DNA from: Bacilli bacterium
Lineage (GTDB): Bacteria > Bacillota_I > Bacilli_A > RFN20 > CAG-826
NCBI GenBank assembly: GCA_016302705.1
Contig: JAEDNC010000004.1
Span: forward strand, 1-22,129
Length of the DNA stretch: 22,129 bases
Reading direction: 5' to 3'
Below the pieces are notes generated by a model. That model saw only the letters and a program-made list of their open reading frames with translations, did no database searches and was not told the origin of the DNA. The first letter of the stretch is position 1; each line of letters opens with the position of its first letter. Positions 14,888 to 22,129 of the stretch are shown here, one piece after another. The position numbers were made by a program, and so were the translations under genes.

Positions 14888-17800
14888 ATGTTAAAAGTTA
14901 CAATGCTAGCAACCCTTATCGCTGGTATCGCAATGGGAACAAATATTGCTGCTAATACAAGAGTCGCTCCTTTAGCGGAACGTAATGCAGAAATCATTGT
15001 CGAAGTTGACCGTAGCAATAAGTCTTTAACAGAAGAAGGCATTCATAACACTCAACAAATCGTTATGAACAACATCAGAAAATATGCCACAAGCAATTTT
15101 GAAGTTATTTCTGAATATTCTGAAGTCGCTAATGCATTTGCAATTTCTGTTAATAGCGAAATCATTGAACAAATTAAGAAAGTCCCTGGAGTTAAAAGTG
15201 TCACTCGCAACCAAATCCATTGGGTTACTGAACCACAATCCTATTCAGGTTCTGGTACAGTCTCAAGAGATCATAGTGAATACGGCGGAACTACAAATAT
15301 CTCTGCTGTCACAATGAATAAGAGTAATGACACTAACGATGGTGAAGGTACCGTTATTGCCGTTTTAGATAACGAGTTCTTCTTTAGAGCAGAACACACC
15401 GATGAAAAGACACAAGCCACAGTCGCTTCTTGGAATCATGAAGCATTCTCTCCTTTAGACGCTTCTGTTAAACTCAGATACGCAAAAGGACACCCAGAAA
15501 GTTGGAAAGTTACTCATGCTTATAAGCAAACTAAAATTAATGGTAAGCAACTTGATAATGACGCTGATATGGGAAAAGAAGGCTCTTTATATTTCAACAA
15601 TAAAGTCCCATTCTATTACGACTATGGTGGAGAAAGGAAAGACTACTCAGTTAAATATAAGGAAGATAACGATGTATCTAGCGAGCTTTCTTACCACGGT
15701 AGCCACGTCGCAAGTATCGCTACTGGTAATGCACCTGATTACAAAGGTATTGCTCCAAAAGCGCAACTCGTTTGTATGAAGGTCTTTACAAACACAATTC
15801 CAACAACCATTGGCAAATTATTAGGAAACTCAGGTTCGTCTGGAGCTTATGACATTCCTATTATGAATGCCTTGGATGACTGTATGAAACTTAAAGTCGA
15901 TGGCATCAACATGTCATTAGGTAGTAACCTTAACGACTTTGATGGAGATTCAATTACAGTCAAAACACTTAACAAACTTGCTGAATCCGGCATTCTTACT
16001 TCTATTAGTGCTGGTAACTCAGGAAAAACATCTTATAAGAACATTGGCGGTTACGCTAACTGGACTGAAGATGTTGTTGAAACTGGTATCTTATCTGGTT
16101 ATTCCAACCAAGCATTAGTTACAACTGTTGCTTCTGGTCAACCAACCCAAGTTTTCTATGAAGCTGCTTTCCAAATGGAAAACGATAAAATCGTCGCTTA
16201 TGATGATCAAATCGTTAACCGTGAAGGTAGTGGAGATGACTACGATGAAGAATTCCGTTTAGCAGAAAAATTAGCAGAAAAATATCCTGATATGCATGGG
16301 CACTATCCATGGGTATATATTCCTGGCTTTGGTACTGCAGCCGATTACAAAGGCATCCAATCCGAAGGAAAGATTGTCGTTGTTAATCGTGGTAGTACAT
16401 CATTCGCTGATAAATACGCTACAGCTAAAGGAAAAGGCGCTATTGCGTTAGTCGTTATTAACAACGATCCAACAAGTAACGACTTTAACTTCCGTATGAG
16501 TTTCGGAGATGGTTTTAGACCAACCATGCCATGTGTTATCGTTTTACACAAAGATAAAGGCGAATTTGCTGATGGCGATAAAGAAGGATTTGTTGACATT
16601 ATCTCTAAGAGACTTGTTAACAACGACAAAGCATATTCTGTTTCTACATTCTCTAGTGATGGAGCAACATTCGACCTTGATTTAAAACCAGAAATTACAG
16701 CTCCTGGTGATTTAATTAAAGGTGCTGTCCCACCACAAAAGAAAGAAGATAGAGGCGAAGATAGAAGATACGAAGTTTACGAATTCTTATCAGGTACCTC
16801 AATGTCTGCTCCTAACTACGCAGGCGCTCAATCAGTCGTCTTATCTAAATACGCTAAAACATATATTGAAAGAGTTGAAGAAGTTAATGCAAGCACAACA
16901 ATGACTGCTAAAGAAAAAGAAACCGCTTTAGCTACTGCTCTTGCTACATATCAAGCTGCTCGTAAAACAGTGGATATGAGACTTGCTTCTACTGCAGAGC
17001 CAATGATTGATCCAAAAGAAAATGAATTGGATACTGAATCAAAATCACTTACCTCACCACGTAGACAAGGTGCAGGTATGGTCAATTTAGGCGCTGCTTA
17101 TAGCACTAAAGTCTATTTAGAAGGTAGTTCAGCAGGAAAGACAAAGATTAATCTTAGAAACAACGAAAAGATTAACAAAGGTATTGTCGATCTTTCATTC
17201 ACTGCACATAACGAAGATACAGTTGCTCATGAATATAAAGTCAAACTTACAGTCATGAGACCAAAAATCGTTGAAGCAAATGAAATTATCACAAAAGAAT
17301 ACAACTATAGAGGCGAAGCTGACGCTATTACGTCTCTTCCAGGATACACATACTTCATTAAGCACGCGATTGCTGGTAATCCACCAACCGAATATCATAC
17401 ATTCGGTGTTGCGGAACACAATGATGTTTATAACGTTACTAGAGATATCGAATACTATGCTTCCGCTGAAGATTGTATCAATGATGTTAAGACAACCATC
17501 GAAAGAAATAGATATTACAACGCTGGAACTAAGGAAGAACCAAATTGGCAACCACTTCCAAACAAAGAATATCAATCTACAATCGATGAAACCTTAGCGG
17601 TTGTTGATCTTCCAAATGTTACAGTCGCTCCAGGTAAGAACACCATTAAACTTCAAGAATTTAGATTATCTGATCAACAAAAGGCAGATATCGCTAAATT
17701 CTTCGATTATGGTACTTACATTGAAGGATTTGTCTCATTAGAAGATGTCGATACAACTTGCCCAACATTAGGAATCCCATACATGGGCTTCTATGCTGGA

Positions 17801-19087
17801 GAAGGTAAAGATTATGGAGATGCTCCAATTTATGAACCATTCTCATTTGAAAAGGATGATTCTAAAGTCTATCCATCAGATTTAGCAAATGACATCGCCA
17901 AATCCTTACTTGGTAAAGATAAAGCTAACTTAGGCAGTATGATTCTTGCGGGTTATGTCAAAGAAGGAACAAACGTTGATGTAGACGCTGTTTGGGCCAA
18001 TGATAATAGCTTTGCTAACTTAAGTGGATTCTATGAATTAGGTTTAGATCCTGAAACAAATGAGTATCCAGAAAATGCTGCTGATAACTTATATTGTGGT
18101 AGTGCTTATTATTCAAATACACTCATTATTCAACAATACATATTGCGTTCATGTTTGAATAACTACTTCACATTAACTAGCAAGACAACAGGTGAAGTCG
18201 TCTACAAATCCGCTCTTACAGATTCACTCTTTGGAGCTGATGACTTTGGTAGAAACACTTTATACAAATCACACGTAGATGATAACATGCTCGGAGGCGG
18301 ATACGTCGCGCATAGAGCGTACACGATTATTCCTTTATATGACGAAAATGGACATCCATTTGCATCCGATGATTACGAACTCACATTTAACTTCTTACTC
18401 TCCGCAACAGGTGAGTGGAAGAGCAGTTCTTACACCTTACATCTTGATAGTGATGCTCCAGAAGTGAGCAGTATCACCGAAGAAGGAGATAACCTCAGAA
18501 TCAATATCAAGGAAAAGAATTTAAAATCTTTAGCCATTGATAAAGATATCGTGGATATCTCTGAAAATAACGCTTCATTCGTCAAAGTTGACGAAGAAAA
18601 TTACTATTACGAGATTTCTAAAGAACAAATAATTAGTTACTTAAAAGCTCGTATGAATAAATACCAATACAGTGGTCGTCTTGTTATCAAAATGAAAGAC
18701 GCCGCTCGTGGTAAGATGGGTGTCATCGTTAGATTCGAAACTGATGAAGTTGTCGATATCGATGATTATCCAGAACCAAATTGGGAGAATTATGTTTTAG
18801 TTGAACATCACGCAATTGATCTCCCTAACGATTTCGAAGATGATGGAGTGAATATCAAAGTTGTGAGATACGACTCTTCAACTCAAACCGAAACCGAAGT
18901 TGCATTAGAAGGCTATGTCCTTATTAGTAGAGGAGCAGTTGCTTATACAGTCACCTTAACCGTTAATGGTTGTGGCGGCAATATCGCAACTACAAGCATT
19001 CTCTTATCAACTCTCTCATTAATTGCAATTGCCGGAATAGGATTAAGCCTATTCAATAGAAAAAAAGTATTAGGAGGTAATGACTAA
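14888..19087 (+). CDS. Large extracellular subtilisin-family (S8) protease, lactocepin/C5a-peptidase-like, with C-terminal membrane tail
   Basis: 1399 residues. An N-terminal hydrophobic signal (about 1-23) is followed by an inhibitor/propeptide-like region (about 30-120). Catalytic triad: Asp161 in AVLDNEFFF, His270 in HGSHVASI, Ser638 in SGTSMSAP; oxyanion Asn377 in SAGNSG. A protease-associated (PA) domain is inserted between Asn and Ser (about 485-530), as in cell-envelope proteases, then SPRRQGAGMVNL and Fn3-like beta domains. The C-terminus has NGCGG (Cys1362), a hydrophobic helix (about 1366-1389), then NRKK, so the protein should stay tethered to the membrane facing outward. The usual D-T/S-G after the catalytic Asp is D-N-E. 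Start 14888 is chosen for GGAAGG 7 nt upstream and a clean signal peptide; a GTG at 14855 lies in the leader hairpin. The downstream peptide-binding lipoprotein suggests a nutritional role. Confidence 0.93.
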   Translation: MLKVTMLATLIAGIAMGTNIAANTRVAPLAERNAEIIVEVDRSNKSLTEEGIHNTQQIVMNNIRKYATSNFEVISEYSEVANAFAISVNSEIIEQIKKVPGVKSVTRNQIHWVTEPQSYSGSGTVSRDHSEYGGTTNISAVTMNKSNDTNDGEGTVIAVLDNEFFFRAEHTDEKTQATVASWNHEAFSPLDASVKLRYAKGHPESWKVTHAYKQTKINGKQLDNDADMGKEGSLYFNNKVPFYYDYGGERKDYSVKYKEDNDVSSELSYHGSHVASIATGNAPDYKGIAPKAQLVCMKVFTNTIPTTIGKLLGNSGSSGAYDIPIMNALDDCMKLKVDGINMSLGSNLNDFDGDSITVKTLNKLAESGILTSISAGNSGKTSYKNIGGYANWTEDVVETGILSGYSNQALVTTVASGQPTQVFYEAAFQMENDKIVAYDDQIVNREGSGDDYDEEFRLAEKLAEKYPDMHGHYPWVYIPGFGTAADYKGIQSEGKIVVVNRGSTSFADKYATAKGKGAIALVVINNDPTSNDFNFRMSFGDGFRPTMPCVIVLHKDKGEFADGDKEGFVDIISKRLVNNDKAYSVSTFSSDGATFDLDLKPEITAPGDLIKGAVPPQKKEDRGEDRRYEVYEFLSGTSMSAPNYAGAQSVVLSKYAKTYIERVEEVNASTTMTAKEKETALATALATYQAARKTVDMRLASTAEPMIDPKENELDTESKSLTSPRRQGAGMVNLGAAYSTKVYLEGSSAGKTKINLRNNEKINKGIVDLSFTAHNEDTVAHEYKVKLTVMRPKIVEANEIITKEYNYRGEADAITSLPGYTYFIKHAIAGNPPTEYHTFGVAEHNDVYNVTRDIEYYASAEDCINDVKTTIERNRYYNAGTKEEPNWQPLPNKEYQSTIDETLAVVDLPNVTVAPGKNTIKLQEFRLSDQQKADIAKFFDYGTYIEGFVSLEDVDTTCPTLGIPYMGFYAGEGKDYGDAPIYEPFSFEKDDSKVYPSDLANDIAKSLLGKDKANLGSMILAGYVKEGTNVDVDAVWANDNSFANLSGFYELGLDPETNEYPENAADNLYCGSAYYSNTLIIQQYILRSCLNNYFTLTSKTTGEVVYKSALTDSLFGADDFGRNTLYKSHVDDNMLGGGYVAHRAYTIIPLYDENGHPFASDDYELTFNFLLSATGEWKSSSYTLHLDSDAPEVSSITEEGDNLRINIKEKNLKSLAIDKDIVDISENNASFVKVDEENYYYEISKEQIISYLKARMNKYQYSGRLVIKMKDAARGKMGVIVRFETDEVVDIDDYPEPNWENYVLVEHHAIDLPNDFEDDGVNIKVVRYDSSTQTETEVALEGYVLISRGAVAYTVTLTVNGCGGNIATTSILLSTLSLIAIAGIGLSLFNRKKVLGGND

Positions 19088-19088
19088 T

Positions 19089-22000
19089 ATGAAAAACTTA
19101 AAGAAAACATTAATCTTCACAGCATTATCTGCGATGACAGTCACAGGTTTAGTTGCGTGTGGCGGTGGAGGAACTACCCCAGCACCAAAACCAAACTTTG
19201 AGTTTGACATCTCTCTTGCTAGTGGAAGTAACAACCTTCTCTATGTCGAACCAAATGGTGATGGAGAATACGTTAAAGGTGTTAAAGACACAATCAAAAT
19301 CACTGAAAGAAACGCTGACCCAGAAAGCACATATACTTATAGTATTACTCTTTCTGCAGAAGGCATTGCTTCAAATAAGATTGAGGATTATGTCACAGCA
19401 ACTTTTAACGCTGAAACTAAAGGCTTTACTGTTATGCCTAAAAAAGAAACAGGTACTTACTTTAACGAAGAAGAAGGAAAGACAATGGATTGCACCATTA
19501 CCGCTGCAGTCAAAGAAGCTTCTGTTAAAAAAGCAAAACGTCTTACATTCAAAATCGTTAAATCAGTTGAAGCCGCTAACGCTGGTTATAACTTTGCTGC
19601 TAATGATAACGCAAGAGCAGAAATCCTTGGCAAACTTGAAAAGTATGCTATGGAAAACTATTTAACAGGTATCACCTTATTCGAAAATGGTGGCTATGTT
19701 AGATATTCTGATCGTGTTAACGTTCCAGCAACTGAATATATTACTGGTTATGGTTGGGGTATTTTAGCAGATGGTAGCTTAAATGGTACTTTACCAGGCG
19801 CTACTGTTAAACCAAATTACTTACAACAAGCTACTGGCAATGACCCATTAACCATTAATGCATGGGATGCCACTGGTAGCCAAGTCAGTGATTTAAATAG
19901 TTATATTACTTCTTCCTATTGGGGAACCAGAATTAAAGGTACAACCGATTATGAATGGTATCCAGTTCTTGCTAAAGATACAGTTAAGATTAATGGAGTA
20001 ACCGTTCCAAATAATCGCCCAATTCACGTTGAAGAAGATAATCCAACTAACTTATACAAAAAATGGAGAATCTACGTTAAAACTGGTGCTGAAGAAGGCA
20101 TCAAATATCGTACAAATTCCACAGTTAAAGCAGCATATAATAACCGTGATGTCGCTTTAGAAGATTACGAATTCGTTTATCAACTCCTTTTATCAGAAAG
20201 AAGTCAACTTACTCGTGGTTCTGAACTTGCTGGAGATACCTCCTATGGTATTAAAGGTGCTCAAGCATATTATCGTAAATCTAAAAATATTACTGATAAT
20301 GCAAAACTTGATAAATTATGGTCAGACATGAAGAAGGATAATGAACTCGGCATCAAAACAGGTGTTGATCCAGATAATGGTTCTTACATTGAAATCGAAC
20401 TCATCAACCCAATTGATGAATTTACCGCAATGTATACTTTATCAAGTAATCTTTATTCACCAATGCCAAAAACATTTATGCAAAGCATTGTTGCAAGCCA
20501 TGATTACACTGAAGCTGCAACACTTTACGGAACATTCCCAAGCAAAGAATCTAATATCCTTGATAACACATTATGTGTTGGACCATTCCTTCTAGAGCAA
20601 TGGGATAAAGATCAACAAACAATCTTCATGAGAAATGATGATTGGTTTGAAGTTGGTGCACGTTATCATATTCCAGGTGTTCGCATTCAAGTTATCGATA
20701 TGTCAGATAACGCTAACGCTGTTTGGCAACACTTTGATAACAAGGAACTCGATTCCGCTGGTATTCCAAAAGACGTTTTAGAAAATTTAGATCTTACCAA
20801 AGAAAGAAAGTCTGGCGGAGATTCAACGTTCAAACTTAACGTTAACTCTTGTACACAAGATGAATGGAATAAGTTATTTGGTGATAACGGAACCATTAAA
20901 CAACAAAAGGATAACGATTACGTTGTTAAACCATGGATGAGCAATAAGAACTTCTTGAAAGGCTTATACTGGTCTATTAATAGAAAAGCATTTGCACAAG
21001 CTCGTGGTGTTAACCCATCCTTCAGCTACTTTGCTGATTCTTATATGAGCGACCCACAAAATGGTGAATCATATAATACAACTCCAGAGCATATTGCTGC
21101 TGTTGCAAAATTCCACGATATCTACGATGACCCAATTACTGGTGAAACGGTTGATAATATGGGATATAACATTGATACTGCCAAAAATGCTTTCAAGACA
21201 GCTATTTCTGAACTCGAAGAACAGGGTTCTTTAAGCGAAATTAGAGATGGTATCTTAACAAGAAGCTCAACTGGAAGACTTCAATTACATATTCACATCA
21301 GATGGATGTATCAAACAGATATCCGTGATTATGGTGAAGAAATCGGTGGCTACTTCGAAGATGCATTCAACGCTGCTGCTGAATCTATTGCTCCAGGTAA
21401 ATATGAATTAATCGTCGATCAAGACGCTGTTACCGTTTGGAACAAAGTTTATGATGAATACCTCATGGTTGGTAAATTCGACTTAGGCTTTGGTGCTATT
21501 AGTGGTAACTCTTATAACCCACTCAACTTTATGGAAGTCTTAAAGAGTGATAACTCCTCTGGATTTACTCTTAACTGGGGTACTGATACAAGTGTTATCG
21601 ATGAAGTTAACCCAATTGTCTATGAAGGTAAAGCATGGTCATTTGACGCTTTATGGGCTGCCGCAGATCACGGAACAGTTGTTACTGAAGGTCGTGATAA
21701 GGGTGTTGTTGAAAACTGCTATATGCAAAATTACAGTACTAACACCTTGTATAGTGGTGGAACATTTGAAATTCCATTTAACTTCTATCCTGATATTGAT
21801 TTAAGCACAGTTGAATTCAATATTACCGAAGTTAGAATTTACCTCGTTGGTTATGGAACAGTCGCTTTTGATGCTCAATTAGTTAATGGTAAATACACAA
21901 TTAACATCACTTCTGAACAAGGTGAATTATTCAATAAATATATCGTTGATAACAACGATTTAGAAAAGAAAGCTAATGACGCCAAAACCGAAGAAGAAGC

Positions 22001-22129
22001 ATTTGAATTTAGACATCCATTTACCGCTGATAAATACAATATTTGGTGGAACATGGAAATCAAATACACTATTTCAATTAATGGTGGTCAACCAACCGAA
22101 AATACCGCTTACGTTTACGCTAGTGTTAC
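19089..22129 (+). CDS. Oligopeptide ABC transporter substrate-binding lipoprotein (SBP family 5), 3' end outside window
   Basis: At least 1013 residues with no stop before the window ends, whereas ordinary OppA is about 550-600. Signal and lipobox LVAC (Cys24), then a Gly/Pro-rich linker. Residues ~35-170 look like a beta-sandwich (Ig-like) domain. The SBP_bac_5 part begins around 185 (YLTGITLFENGG, RYSDRV) with DYEFVYQLLLS, the characteristic VGPFLLEQW then RNDDWF (about 497-520), and LKGLYWSINRKAFAQ (about 623-637), all classic family positions. A further beta-rich stretch begins near 870 and may be a second added domain. It binds peptides outside the cell for an Opp/Dpp permease not seen here. 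It starts 1 nt after the protease stop; AGGAGGT (19072-19078) is 10 nt upstream. An in-frame ATG at 19080 is too close to that site. Confidence 0.9.
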   Translation, partial: MKNLKKTLIFTALSAMTVTGLVACGGGGTTPAPKPNFEFDISLASGSNNLLYVEPNGDGEYVKGVKDTIKITERNADPESTYTYSITLSAEGIASNKIEDYVTATFNAETKGFTVMPKKETGTYFNEEEGKTMDCTITAAVKEASVKKAKRLTFKIVKSVEAANAGYNFAANDNARAEILGKLEKYAMENYLTGITLFENGGYVRYSDRVNVPATEYITGYGWGILADGSLNGTLPGATVKPNYLQQATGNDPLTINAWDATGSQVSDLNSYITSSYWGTRIKGTTDYEWYPVLAKDTVKINGVTVPNNRPIHVEEDNPTNLYKKWRIYVKTGAEEGIKYRTNSTVKAAYNNRDVALEDYEFVYQLLLSERSQLTRGSELAGDTSYGIKGAQAYYRKSKNITDNAKLDKLWSDMKKDNELGIKTGVDPDNGSYIEIELINPIDEFTAMYTLSSNLYSPMPKTFMQSIVASHDYTEAATLYGTFPSKESNILDNTLCVGPFLLEQWDKDQQTIFMRNDDWFEVGARYHIPGVRIQVIDMSDNANAVWQHFDNKELDSAGIPKDVLENLDLTKERKSGGDSTFKLNVNSCTQDEWNKLFGDNGTIKQQKDNDYVVKPWMSNKNFLKGLYWSINRKAFAQARGVNPSFSYFADSYMSDPQNGESYNTTPEHIAAVAKFHDIYDDPITGETVDNMGYNIDTAKNAFKTAISELEEQGSLSEIRDGILTRSSTGRLQLHIHIRWMYQTDIRDYGEEIGGYFEDAFNAAAESIAPGKYELIVDQDAVTVWNKVYDEYLMVGKFDLGFGAISGNSYNPLNFMEVLKSDNSSGFTLNWGTDTSVIDEVNPIVYEGKAWSFDALWAAADHGTVVTEGRDKGVVENCYMQNYSTNTLYSGGTFEIPFNFYPDIDLSTVEFNITEVRIYLVGYGTVAFDAQLVNGKYTINITSEQGELFNKYIVDNNDLEKKANDAKTEEEAFEFRHPFTADKYNIWWNMEIKYTISINGGQPTENTAYVYASV

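Noticed and set aside
17195..17575. Minus-strand frame rich in Phe, Ile and Cys that looks like a membrane protein
   Set aside because: It is antisense to the S8 protease; the hydrophobic look comes from reversed Glu/Lys/Asn codons.
19153..19665. Plus-strand frame of 170 codons rich in Leu, Lys and Gln
   Set aside because: It is the +1 shadow of the peptide-binding lipoprotein, which has a signal, lipobox and family motifs in the other frame.
1..22129. CRISPR array, tRNA or rRNA genes, insertion sequences
   Set aside because: No regularly spaced repeats, no cloverleaf with conserved TTCGA-type arm, no rRNA core sequence and no transposase-like frame were seen on reading both strands.

Overview
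The window is low-GC DNA with tightly packed genes, mostly strong AGGAGG-type ribosome binding sites and Gram-positive style lipoproteins. The SufU-containing sufCDSUB order, YhaM, RibU behind an FMN riboswitch and the absence of TGA stops all point to an uncultured member of the Bacilli/Mollicutes-related Firmicutes, probably gut-associated. This placement is inference. TGG is the only Trp codon and no TGA occurs in frame, so UGA is not being read as Trp here.

Left part (1-5160): the 3' end of a YhaM-type HD-domain 3'-5' exoribonuclease, then a HIT-family hydrolase and two large overlapping lipoproteins, all on the minus strand. The upstream lipoprotein has a parvulin-like segment (PrsA-type foldase). 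The second looks like a diverged partner without a clear parvulin core. They are transcribed divergently from the suf operon across a 180-bp control region that contains a dyad.

Middle (5161-12370): one compact apparent operon, sufC-sufD-sufS-sufU-sufB-mnmG-rsmG, with gaps of 1-3 nt or overlaps. It joins the whole Fe-S cluster assembly machine to tRNA U34 modification (MnmG) and 16S rRNA methylation (RsmG). SufD is an unusually short form.

Right-middle (12371-14760): a minimal FMN riboswitch controls ribU (riboflavin uptake ECF S-component). Its terminator ends directly at the ribU start codon and its 3' arm carries the Shine-Dalgarno. A convergent small [4Fe-4S] ferredoxin follows, then a divergent IspD/TarI-family cytidylyltransferase whose promoter predicts a leaderless mRNA, and a small DUF3899-like membrane protein.

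Right part (14761-22129): a two-gene surface module. It consists of a 1399-residue subtilisin-family (lactocepin/C5a-peptidase-like) protease with an N-terminal signal and a Cys-Gly-Gly/membrane/basic C-terminal tail, followed 1 nt later by a >1013-residue oligopeptide-binding (SBP family 5) lipoprotein that runs off the window. Together they suggest extracellular protein digestion coupled to peptide uptake. This module, especially the C-terminal tail, is the best candidate for something under-described.

No rRNA, tRNA, CRISPR array, insertion sequence or phage gene was seen.
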